This document shows, piece by piece, positions 44,330 through 52,516 of a stretch of DNA of 64,000 nucleotides. The notes below the pieces were generated by a model that saw only the letters and a program-made list of their open reading frames with translations, was not told the origin of the DNA and searched no databases. The stretch is from IMG/VR virus record IMGVR_UViG_3300032092_000015, positions 31,303 through 95,302 of that record; one strand, given 5' to 3'. Positions within the stretch are counted from its first letter, which is position 1; every line of letters starts with the position of its first letter. This DNA is from a virus. The position numbers were made by a program, and so were the translations under genes.

Positions 44330-46146
44330 TAGATTTTCTTTCTATTTTGTGTTTGAATCATTGAATAGATTGTGCTTGAAACAGCAGGCTCATCAAAATA
44401 TACCGATAAAGCAGCCATTTCTCCAGCCTTAGCATCGTCCGATACCATGACATTATCTCGATCGTACCAACCTCCTCTGAAAATTGCAACCTCTTCTTTA
44501 CCAAGAATAATATCACCAAATGAATCTAGTCCTATTACACTTTCTGGTAATGCTGCACCTGGTTCGAAATTAACTTGAGTTTCAGTTACAGTCTTTTTAA
44601 AGAATACAAATTTCTGTTTACCATTACCAATTGTTTCCAAAGTAGGAGTTGAAGGAGTTACTGTTACAGTTTTTGAAATATAATAACCATTCTTTCTTGC
44701 AGTTTCTTCAGTTTCAGATACAAATCTAATGTTAACAGAATCGATACCGTCGATAGCTTCAATTACGGCAATTAAATCTGATTTTGGTAAACGATCTCTC
44801 CTAGTAATATTCATTAAATATTCTGATACCTTTGATCGAACTTCAGTATATAAATTTTGTTTAGAATATCCTTCAAAGTATCTAACTTTAATGTCCATTC
44901 TATAATATTTAGCAATTGGATCTACTATTTTTACTTCAGTTGTAACCATTTGCTGTCCAGAGTTTTCTAAAACTCCTAATATTCCGTTTTTCTCATCAGT
45001 TGAAAAGAAGAATTCATTAATATCTAAGCTAAAATAATCTTTATTTTTAGCTAACTTCTTTTTAATGTTCGGCAACATAAATAAATAGATAACATTATCA
45101 TCATCAATATATCCATCATCAGTTGTATTATAGGCATCAAGGTATGAAAATAATCCGTATCTTGATAAGAAATATTCATAATTTTCAGGTGTTGCTAGAA
45201 CAAACGATTTTGATGCGAGCGGAGCAATCATTTTAGTCATTTTTAAATCTTCAGGATCTGAAGCCATTTTAGGAGCCTGCAAGCATTCTAATTCTAATAT
45301 CTTATTTAAATCATAAGTTGTACCCATAGAATCAGCACCTTCGGTAATAAATTTAAACGTAATATCTTTAGCATCATTTAAATTACCAGCTGCACCAGCA
45401 TGAATAATATACTCAACCATTATTGAGCTTCCTTGTTCTGGAATCATACCAAAACTATCATTTCCAAAGTAAATATCTAATCCACCACTAATTCCAGTTT
45501 TAATTAAATAACCCTTGGTTGTTGGTAACATATCGTAAATGCTATCATATTTAGTCCAAAGTTCTCCATTTACCGAAACTCTAGTGTTAAAATGATCAGT
45601 ATATCCTTTAACAGCAATGTTAAAAGACTGTAAAGGTTCTCCAGTTCCAGTTAAGGTTTGTGATTCGTGAGAACCTTGAATTACTGGAATTGTAATGTAT
45701 GCATAGTTAGATTTTTCTAATCTAAATTGATCTGTATTGGTTCTTAAAAGATATTCTAATCCATTTGAATTAGATTTAATAATTGCGTTTGATGGAATAT
45801 TAATACCGTCACCGGCAATTTCACTAGTCGAAGAAGTATTAAGTCTAACTCTAATTTCACCAATTGCAGCTGTTCCTCTAAAAGCATCATGCCCTGCAAT
45901 TCTTGCAAGGCCATAAACTGATTCCGGTTGTTGAGCTGTTAAAATGTTTTGCTCAACTGTCGCATCTTCAATGTAGAAGAAAATAAGTTCTGATATTTCA
46001 GTTATTACTTTAATAATTTGAAAAAACGGAGAAGCAGGTGTAAATACCTCATTTATTCTTCCATATAAACGAGACATATAAATCTTAGTGTCTGCTAAGA
46101 GTTGATTTGCCTGAATTCTAGTTTTTTGTAAAAATGTCATTGCCAT
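44329..46146 (-). CDS. 6: gp6-like baseplate wedge protein (baseplate J family)
   Basis: 605 residues (T4 gp6 is 660). The start FLQKTRIQANQLLADTKIYM and the region INEVFTPASPFFQIIKVITEISELIF match baseplate J/gp6 proteins. The middle has the J-domain hallmark of beta strands ending in GNLNDAKDITFKF, and the C-terminal part (TRRDRLPKSDLIAVIEAIDGIDSVNIRF) matches the dimerising end. It forms the inner ring of the baseplate with gp25 and gp53. It lies directly after gp25, an order conserved in contractile-tail systems. Confidence 0.85.
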   Translation of the reverse strand: MAMTFLQKTRIQANQLLADTKIYMSRLYGRINEVFTPASPFFQIIKVITEISELIFFYIEDATVEQNILTAQQPESVYGLARIAGHDAFRGTAAIGEIRVRLNTSSTSEIAGDGINIPSNAIIKSNSNGLEYLLRTNTDQFRLEKSNYAYITIPVIQGSHESQTLTGTGEPLQSFNIAVKGYTDHFNTRVSVNGELWTKYDSIYDMLPTTKGYLIKTGISGGLDIYFGNDSFGMIPEQGSSIMVEYIIHAGAAGNLNDAKDITFKFITEGADSMGTTYDLNKILELECLQAPKMASDPEDLKMTKMIAPLASKSFVLATPENYEYFLSRYGLFSYLDAYNTTDDGYIDDDNVIYLFMLPNIKKKLAKNKDYFSLDINEFFFSTDEKNGILGVLENSGQQMVTTEVKIVDPIAKYYRMDIKVRYFEGYSKQNLYTEVRSKVSEYLMNITRRDRLPKSDLIAVIEAIDGIDSVNIRFVSETEETARKNGYYISKTVTVTPSTPTLETIGNGKQKFVFFKKTVTETQVNFEPGAALPESVIGLDSFGDIILGKEEVAIFRGGWYDRDNVMVSDDAKAGEMAALSVYFDEPAVSSTIYSMIQTQNRKKI

Positions 46147-46156
46147 CTTAATATAT

Positions 46157-46516
46157 TTATATTACAACCTGTACCGTTTCTTGGCCGCCATCAATATTGA
46201 TATTAATAAAAATAGCATCTCTGTCCGGAGAAGAAGTATCAAATTCAACATCAACAGTAACATTCATTTCTTGAGCAAGAGGAACATATCTAAATAATTG
46301 TTCTTCGATCTCATTCTTAATTTGAGTGTCATTGTAGCTAAATGAATATACTAAATCTTCTAAATTACAACCAAGACCAGGCTCACCCATTATCTCTCCT
46401 CTTCTCGTAAATAATATCACATCAAGATGGGCCAACAAAGTTGCAATTCTAGTATCTGATTGAACTTTGTTTGGATCATAGTTTGGATCGCCATTTGTCT
46501 TAATATACAATTCCAT
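46157..46516 (-). CDS. 25: gp25-like baseplate wedge protein
   Basis: 119 residues (T4 gp25 is 132). The core LDVILFTRRGEIMGEPGLGCNLEDLVYSF is the signature of the gp25/lysozyme-like wedge family, with the E-x-G...G-x-N-L pattern. It joins gp6 in the wedge and is a sheath polymerisation anchor. It lies 10 bases before gp6 and 19 bases after the 277-residue gene. Confidence 0.92.
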   Translation of the reverse strand: MELYIKTNGDPNYDPNKVQSDTRIATLLAHLDVILFTRRGEIMGEPGLGCNLEDLVYSFSYNDTQIKNEIEEQLFRYVPLAQEMNVTVDVEFDTSSPDRDAIFININIDGGQETVQVVI

Positions 46517-46535
46517 TTAGTATCTATCAATATTT

Positions 46536-47369
46536 TTATGAATGCATCATCCAATCAGTTCCTTCGTCCGATTTGATTTCTTCTATAACTGCTTCTAATT
46601 CACTTTCTCCAAGAGACTGAATAGTATCAGCATTAATTGAAATATTACCAGGGAGATTAAACCCAAAAATACTCATTTTATTTCCTAATGCAATTTTAAT
46701 TTTTGCAGCACAATATCTAAAGAATGCTTCATCTTCAAAAAGAGCGCATTGTGGAATTGTTTCATAAATTTCCAATACAACATCTTTCTTAGGAACCTCT
46801 CCTGTGAAACGAATCTCATGTGTTAATTGATTATAGTGGAAACTAATTGGATTATCTACAATTTGTCTAACCATATCAAAATACATTTCATTGATAACAT
46901 AATATTGTAGATTTTCGGCACCTGCCACAGTTCCTGTACCTCCATATAAACCTCCGTATAACATTCTTTCAATTGCAAAGTCTCCAGTTGTAAAAGTTAC
47001 TGAAGTTCCTGCTCCATATCTTGAACCTACCGGCCAAACACCAAATACCGAATAAACCTCTCCTCCACCTGAGGTTAAATCCTCTTTAGGTAAAGTAAAA
47101 GATCTTGTTCTTTTAAAATATTCAGTTTCAAACATTTCTTTTGGAATACCAATAAAGCTTTCTTTCATTGAATACTCATAGTTTTTATGAAACCATTTTT
47201 TAGCTCTTTGTATAATATTCTGAACTTCCTTTTTTGGAAGATTCATTGGAATCATACAAGATCCAGTAATATCATCAGCAAGTTGGTTTACAAAGTCATT
47301 ATAACAAGTATTAGCCCATGATGGTGGGGTTGTTAAATTACCTTCGGTACCTTCATAAATATCGCTCAT
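46536..47369 (-). CDS. Conserved virion protein, baseplate/neck-like
   Basis: 277 residues. The N-terminus is helical with a basic QNIIQRAKKWFHKNYEYS segment. The middle is Gly-rich (MLYGGLYGGTGTVAGAEN). The C-terminal part AKIKIALGNKMSIFGFNLPGNISINADTIQSLGESELEAV is a pattern I recall from uncharacterised T4-like structural genes. No T4 name can be given. It sits just upstream of gp25 and 7 bases after the amidoligase-like gene, consistent with a structural role. Confidence 0.55.
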   Translation of the reverse strand: MSDIYEGTEGNLTTPPSWANTCYNDFVNQLADDITGSCMIPMNLPKKEVQNIIQRAKKWFHKNYEYSMKESFIGIPKEMFETEYFKRTRSFTLPKEDLTSGGGEVYSVFGVWPVGSRYGAGTSVTFTTGDFAIERMLYGGLYGGTGTVAGAENLQYYVINEMYFDMVRQIVDNPISFHYNQLTHEIRFTGEVPKKDVVLEIYETIPQCALFEDEAFFRYCAAKIKIALGNKMSIFGFNLPGNISINADTIQSLGESELEAVIEEIKSDEGTDWMMHS

Positions 47370-47376
47370 ACCTTAA

Positions 47377-48669
47377 TTATATTTTTGTTGAATTTACTAT
47401 TTCAGTATCTTTAAAAACAGCATCCTTAGTGTATTTACCTTCTCTAAAAATACCGTTAAACATTTTTCCAGAGAAAACACCATCAATGCCATACACATAA
47501 CAGTTATTTGTAACGCAGCTTCCATTAACATAAGAAGATCCGATTTTAGATCCTGTAATTTGAGATCCTTGATAGAAATTACACATTTTTAAATCCGAAG
47601 ATTTAACATCGCATTTAAAAATATCGCACTGCGTTAATTCTCCCATAATATCGCACTTAATAAATTCATAATTCATTAAACCGAAACAATATGGTAATTC
47701 ACCTCCTTCAACCTGGACTCTTCCAGAATCAGAATCATAGTTAATATTACCCTTTGTTAATTGACCATTAGTGAATAAGTCAATCACTCTGTCTTTGATT
47801 TGAGGCCAGTAAATATCAATAATCTTAGGATCTTTATTTAAATCAACCATTAAATGCACATCCTTCCAGCCTTTGTTAATATTCTTCCAATCAACTCTAG
47901 CATCAATAATTCTCTTATTTAGATTTAAAATCTTTTTAAGCTCTAATTTATTATTAGGACTAAATCCATCGCTTGACGCTGTTTTCCAAAGTTGTAACAA
48001 GAAAGAATCTAAAAGATTTAAAATTTTAGACTGTTTTTTGTGCCAGTTTTCGCCTCCTAAATATCTAAACTCTAGGTAATTCTTTCTTAATTTTTCAAAG
48101 TTTACTCCATAGTATTTAGATTGAGGGAAAATGAAGTTAGTTTGGTTAATATGATTTCCATCGTATATGTAAGTTTCATTTTTTGGTAAAATAAACTTAA
48201 TTGATTTTGCATAAGCAGAATCTTTTCTTTCTGGAAAGGCTTTCCAAACCTGCTCTTCGTTAAAATCTAGAATAAATTTAAGAGGACTCATTCTAGAAAT
48301 TAAGTATTTGTTTCCAATTAATTTAGGGTCAAAACTTAAATTTAAATGGATCGAAGATCTATTTGTAGTATAACCATTTTTAGCGATCCAATCGCATACT
48401 TTAATAATTACCATTCTACCCTCAGAATATGGTAAAGCGCCGGTGACTAATTCCATTAGTCCGGCGCCACCACTCATATCGGGTTCTATTTTAAATTCGT
48501 TTTTAGTTGGAGAAAATTCACTGTGGTGCTTTTTCTCAATTCGAATCTTTTTACCTAAAACTTCAGCTAATTGCTTTGCTGTTTCTTCAAGGCTAACGTT
48601 TGCATAGAATTCGAATTCAACTCCTACTAGACCATTTTGAAGGATCTCAGAATCTTTTAAGTTAATCAT
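47377..48669 (-). CDS. Amidoligase-like protein fused to pentapeptide repeats
   Basis: 430 residues. The N-terminal 330 residues match the amidoligase (carboxylate-amine ligase, glutamine-synthetase-like fold) pattern: GVEFEFY for the first metal-binding Glu residues, FKIEPDMSGGAGLMELVTGALPY for the D-x-S...E region, and SSIHLNLSF for the conserved His. Residues about 340-420 are a pentapeptide-repeat helix, with five-residue spacing of hydrophobic positions (CDI-MGELT-QCDIF-KCDVK). ATP-dependent peptide-bond formation would be the inferred activity; the target is unknown. It stands among baseplate genes and has its own promoter-like element upstream. Confidence 0.6.
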   Translation of the reverse strand: MINLKDSEILQNGLVGVEFEFYANVSLEETAKQLAEVLGKKIRIEKKHHSEFSPTKNEFKIEPDMSGGAGLMELVTGALPYSEGRMVIIKVCDWIAKNGYTTNRSSIHLNLSFDPKLIGNKYLISRMSPLKFILDFNEEQVWKAFPERKDSAYAKSIKFILPKNETYIYDGNHINQTNFIFPQSKYYGVNFEKLRKNYLEFRYLGGENWHKKQSKILNLLDSFLLQLWKTASSDGFSPNNKLELKKILNLNKRIIDARVDWKNINKGWKDVHLMVDLNKDPKIIDIYWPQIKDRVIDLFTNGQLTKGNINYDSDSGRVQVEGGELPYCFGLMNYEFIKCDIMGELTQCDIFKCDVKSSDLKMCNFYQGSQITGSKIGSSYVNGSCVTNNCYVYGIDGVFSGKMFNGIFREGKYTKDAVFKDTEIVNSTKI

Positions 48670-48679
48670 TTACCGGTTT

Positions 48680-48702
48680 TATATAGTTATGTTCACTATA
48701 TA
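48680..48702 (-). promoter_or_regulatory. Promoter-like region with 8-bp inverted repeat
   Basis: Inverted repeat TATATAGT (48680-48687) and ACTATATA (48695-48702), 7-nt spacer, overlapping the minus-strand GGATATATATAGTG motif. It lies 11-33 bases before the ATG at 48669, in the gap after the S1-like gene. Confidence 0.42.
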
Positions 48703-48716
48703 TATCCAGTTCAGAA

Positions 48717-49919
48717 TTAAACTAACTTTAAGAAAACCTTTCTAGTTTCTTCTTCGATTCTACTAATAATCACTGTAATTGGATCCCCTTTCTTAATAGT
48801 AGTAGTATCTACTCCATTTAATTCACTAGTGTGCAACAGTCCAGTGATACCATCCTCGATTTCAATAAATAAACCATAATCTTTAATTGATCTAACGGTT
48901 CCTTGAACTTCAGACGGAACATTGTATCTTTTTGATGCGCCATTCCATGGATTAACTTTGGAATCTAATTTTTGTGTTAGCGTGATTTTAGTATTTGATA
49001 TAATATCTTTAACTAAAAACTTGATTGGTGTACCCGGCTCTAATGTATGTTTTGCATACATTTCAGCGGTTTCTCCTGATAAATCATTAATGTGTATCAT
49101 ACCAGTTAAACATCCGGCAAATTCAACGAATACACCATATTTGGTAGATCCTGTAACATGACCTTCTTGTTCAACTTCGATATTATTTCTAAGATCTTCG
49201 ATCGCATTCGGAATTAATGCTTGTAGGTATTTTCTATGAGATACTACAACAGTTCCTTTTTCATGTGAATACGATACAGGAACAACATATAAATCAGTTC
49301 CAATAATAGATTCAAAATTTGCTAATTTATTAATACCAGCTAAAGAACCTGGCATGAAACATTCAATACCTTGAACTAATACCATGTAACCGCCACCTGG
49401 GATCATTTGATTAACTCGGCCCGGGTATGCTGTATTTTCTTCTTTAGCAGCTTCTAATAACTCATTAAAGATAGCTTGTTTAGTTCCTTCTGTTACTGAA
49501 CCAACTACAAATCCTCTTTCACGGTGTGTTGCGATAACTTTTACACTTAATTCACGATCTTTAACGATCATTTCTCTAAATGATGGAGCCTCTTTTTCAA
49601 TGTCAATATAGATAAATTCTCTATATCCGACATCAATTGTTGCCCATTTACCATCATTTGCCCAGATTTTACCGGTCAATTTGTCGCCGACATTAATGTC
49701 TGGAACCATTGTTGTAAATGACCCAGCATATAAATCATAAAGTTGTTGTGCGTTTTTAGATTGAGAGAAAACCTTAACTCCCTTTGCAACTTTTACATGT
49801 GGGTTGCCTTTTCTTAGTCTCGATGGACAATCTTCGGCATGCGCGTCCCAATCAAAATCAGGATCTCCGGCTACTTGTAAGGTTTTTGTTGTTTTTTGTT
49901 TTACTAATTCTTCTAGCAT
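48717..49919 (-). CDS. Ribosomal protein S1-like protein with four S1 domains
   Basis: 400 residues. After an N-terminal extension of about 75 residues come four S1 RNA-binding OB folds: about 76-144 (VGDKLTGKIW ... ATIDVGYREFIYI), 164-228 (YPGRVNQMIPGGGYMV ...), 249-316 (EGHVTGSTKYGVFVEFAG ... TGMIHINDL) and 336-400 (VQGTVRSIKDYGLFIEIED ... GLLHTSEL). Bacterial S1 has six domains and recruits mRNA to the 30S subunit. A phage version could compete with or replace host S1, or bind phage RNA. It has its own promoter-like element at 49950 and no structural-protein features. The call is firm; its role is inferred. Confidence 0.9.
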   Translation of the reverse strand: MLEELVKQKTTKTLQVAGDPDFDWDAHAEDCPSRLRKGNPHVKVAKGVKVFSQSKNAQQLYDLYAGSFTTMVPDINVGDKLTGKIWANDGKWATIDVGYREFIYIDIEKEAPSFREMIVKDRELSVKVIATHRERGFVVGSVTEGTKQAIFNELLEAAKEENTAYPGRVNQMIPGGGYMVLVQGIECFMPGSLAGINKLANFESIIGTDLYVVPVSYSHEKGTVVVSHRKYLQALIPNAIEDLRNNIEVEQEGHVTGSTKYGVFVEFAGCLTGMIHINDLSGETAEMYAKHTLEPGTPIKFLVKDIISNTKITLTQKLDSKVNPWNGASKRYNVPSEVQGTVRSIKDYGLFIEIEDGITGLLHTSELNGVDTTTIKKGDPITVIISRIEEETRKVFLKLV

Positions 49920-49949
49920 TGTTTTTAAAATTAAAAGTGAATTATACGT

Positions 49950-49956
49950 TATATAT
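49950..49956 (-). promoter_or_regulatory. Putative late promoter (TAATATATAAC)
   Basis: Minus-strand TAATATATAAC about 31 bases before the ATG of the S1-like gene, in a 44-base gap. Confidence 0.45.
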
Positions 49957-49963
49957 TAGATTT

Positions 49964-51751
49964 TTAAAAAGCTGTTGGGACAAAGCCAATCATCGGAATC
50001 GGTGAAGGCGCTGCCGCTATTTGTCCAACATAAATAAATTTAAGTTCCATTATATGTTTAGCACATGCAACTGCAACAGCAGATGCAACAGCCTTAGTTA
50101 TTGGTTGTGTTAATGGTTCAAGTTGAGCTAACTTTCCAGTATTCCAAGCTCTTCTAAGATTTGCTGATAATGATTTTTGACTTCCATAATACAATGGAAT
50201 AAATGTACCGGGAGTTGGAATATTACAAGGGGGGACGGGTGGCGCTGAATTAAATGGAGCTGCGGTAGTACTCATCCAATATGCAATAATAGCTTTAGCC
50301 ATAGTTTCATAAGGATCTTTTTCAGATTCTGGATCTGCATCTTTCTTTTCAGTTATTGCCAACTCATCAATCCATTGTTTCTTTAATGCATGATATTTTT
50401 TTCTATCCTCATCATATAACTTTCTCTTTGCATCGATTCTTTCATTTTCATTAGAATTATTTGCATTAGAATGTTTTTCAAGACTAATATCATCAATGTT
50501 TGCAACATAGCAGAATTTACAAATAAAATAATCAGTCATCCAAGTAGGCCAAACTTCAATATCATCTTTATGTTCTAATTGAATAATCTTCTTGTTTAAC
50601 GGATTTACTAAACCGGTTTTAAGACCAGTGTTACGCTTAATATAAGCTTCATTAGATTCTTTCTTTATTTTATCGTTAACTGCCTTTAAATAAGCATCTA
50701 ACTTAATTCCGTCACTATAAGTTATTCCATCAATTATGATTTGGTATTGAGGATTTACAGTATTAGGTCCATATCCAGGTTTTGGAGTTCTAAGCCTTTT
50801 ATCATATAAATTTTTATACTTTAATGTAACTTCTCCAGTTACAGTAGTAATATCAACTGCTTTTAGTAAAGCTAAACATTTTTCTGCTACCTTTTTGCCA
50901 TAAGAAGATTCATATCCTAATGATAATCTAGTAAGGAACCTGACGAATTTTATATCTTCTGTATTTTGATATAATACTCTTTTTACAAGCAATTCAAATT
51001 TTTGATCTTCTGTTAAATTTAATTTAGTTTTTTGGGTACCGTTTATAACTTCAGCAGGTTTGGTGTTATCATTTGGAACAACAACATCAACACTTTGATT
51101 TAAACTATGTTTAACATCTGGAAATCCAGCATCATCAACACCAATAAGAGTATATTTGAATTTTCCTGGAATATCAAATGGAACATACAGATTAGCTATT
51201 CCAAATTCATCTGAAATAATCTCTAAAGGTTCTCCATTGTTTATAGTATATGTAAATCTATATGGAGCAATTCCATTTTGACCAGTAAAAATTAATATGG
51301 TTTGATTCTGCTCGTCTGGAGTTCCAAATAAACTAGCGCTTGTTAATTCTGGTTTTTCTGGTTCTGGTGGAGGTGGAAAAAATTCATAGAATCTATTGTT
51401 TGGAATAGCATCACCCTTTGATAAAAGCCATTTTTTAAATTCAGCTTCAGCATTATACTTTTTAGGAACCGGTAAACCTTCTAATAAATCACTATAATTA
51501 GGATCTGTAATTTTATCTTCAAGCGTTGGTGATGTAGATTTAAATAAATCATTAAACGCCTTTTTAAAACCTGCTTCTAAAATTGATTTTTGCCCAGATT
51601 TATGTAGATTACCAAATGGAGTTTGTGCTGTTTTGACTGCATTGAAATATTCGTTGGCCATAAACGTACCGAAGTCATCGGGTCCTTTAGAAGACCGACT
51701 TGCGAGTTTTGATGATACGTTATTTATAAATATTGGCCACTGTGCAGGCAT
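49964..51751 (-). CDS. Virion protein with flavobacterial-type Ig-like domain
   Basis: 595 residues. The start MPAQWPIFINNVSSKLASRSSKGPDDFG is helical. After a Pro-rich hinge (FFPPPPEPEKPE, about 125-135) residues 148-210 form an Ig-like module with NGIAPYRFTYTINNGEP and PGKFKYTLIGVDDAG, a style abundant in secreted proteins of flavobacteria. The C-terminal 330 residues are helical and charged with unknown function; a Cys pair in DYFICKFCYV (about 415-425) is notable. It lies between the gp5-like spike and the S1 gene. Probably a baseplate-attached protein. Confidence 0.6.
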   Translation of the reverse strand: MPAQWPIFINNVSSKLASRSSKGPDDFGTFMANEYFNAVKTAQTPFGNLHKSGQKSILEAGFKKAFNDLFKSTSPTLEDKITDPNYSDLLEGLPVPKKYNAEAEFKKWLLSKGDAIPNNRFYEFFPPPPEPEKPELTSASLFGTPDEQNQTILIFTGQNGIAPYRFTYTINNGEPLEIISDEFGIANLYVPFDIPGKFKYTLIGVDDAGFPDVKHSLNQSVDVVVPNDNTKPAEVINGTQKTKLNLTEDQKFELLVKRVLYQNTEDIKFVRFLTRLSLGYESSYGKKVAEKCLALLKAVDITTVTGEVTLKYKNLYDKRLRTPKPGYGPNTVNPQYQIIIDGITYSDGIKLDAYLKAVNDKIKKESNEAYIKRNTGLKTGLVNPLNKKIIQLEHKDDIEVWPTWMTDYFICKFCYVANIDDISLEKHSNANNSNENERIDAKRKLYDEDRKKYHALKKQWIDELAITEKKDADPESEKDPYETMAKAIIAYWMSTTAAPFNSAPPVPPCNIPTPGTFIPLYYGSQKSLSANLRRAWNTGKLAQLEPLTQPITKAVASAVAVACAKHIMELKFIYVGQIAAAPSPIPMIGFVPTAF

Positions 51752-51787
51752 GATTCTATATTTTTATAAGATATTTATCCTTATTTA

Positions 51788-52516
51788 TTATTTACCCTTT
51801 TGCTGATACGTTTTATGCTTACCCTTCAGACTAGATATTGTTGCTGGAGTCGGAGGAGATGGAGGACCAGATGGACCGGTCGGAGTTGGGTGAATGTGCT
51901 TTTGATAATCATCTAATAATTGATTTAACCATTTTTCAAGAGAAACACCACGAACTGCTGGTTCTGCTTCATCTTCAGAAGCTTCACCGGTATTAGATAA
52001 AAATATATTACCAGAATCTAAAAAGATTTTGGCATCAGTACTAATTTTAATAATATTCTTTTCATCGATTTGAATTAGGGGTCTCTCCTTAGCACCCTTT
52101 CCTCGTGTGATAATTATACCATCTTTTGGAGAATGATAAATCCTGATGTTACGGATTTCATCATACACTAATGAAATTGTCTGTTGAGCTTCGTCTTCTG
52201 ATAGCGCGTCTAAGACCTCGGATTTTAAAGCTTTGCGTTGATTAACTTGGAAAAAATACTCAGGGTGGTACATGTTACCATTATCAAATCGAACTGATAC
52301 GATATCGTCAACGTTAGGAACACTATGTGCTCCTACATTATTTCTATTTCCATTAGCAGCCCATGGAATATCTTCGGGAGGTACAGTGTCGAACTTTCCA
52401 AACACCATAACTTTACATCTACCATTTTTTAATGGATCTTTATTATCTAAGACTTTTCCAAGCCAATGGGTGTCTCTGATATTATCGCTTCCTCCTATTT
52501 CGTCGACTGTTGTCAT
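51788..52516 (-). CDS. gp5-like baseplate central spike (OB fold, no lysozyme domain)
   Basis: 242 residues. The N-terminal HWLGKVLDNKDPLKNGRCKVMVFG is the OB fold of gp5/VgrG-type spikes, followed by PNVDDIVSVRFDNGNMYHPEYF. The segment IRIYHSPKDGIIITRGKG then IDEKNIIKISTDAKIFLDSGNI is the start of a triple-stranded beta-helix. A Pro-rich end with KHIHPTPTGPSGPPSP contains the H-x-H-P found before spike tips. T4 gp5 has a lysozyme domain; none is seen here. The ATG overlaps the stop of the upstream gene by one base, and an SD-like GGAAG lies upstream of the start. Confidence 0.8.
   Translation of the reverse strand: MTTVDEIGGSDNIRDTHWLGKVLDNKDPLKNGRCKVMVFGKFDTVPPEDIPWAANGNRNNVGAHSVPNVDDIVSVRFDNGNMYHPEYFFQVNQRKALKSEVLDALSEDEAQQTISLVYDEIRNIRIYHSPKDGIIITRGKGAKERPLIQIDEKNIIKISTDAKIFLDSGNIFLSNTGEASEDEAEPAVRGVSLEKWLNQLLDDYQKHIHPTPTGPSGPPSPPTPATISSLKGKHKTYQQKGK

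Noticed and set aside
46154-46161. Exact T4 late-promoter box TATAAATA on the minus strand before gene 6
   Set aside because: It lies only about 7 bases from the ATG and overlaps the stop of gene 25, leaving no room for a leader; probably chance in AT-rich DNA.
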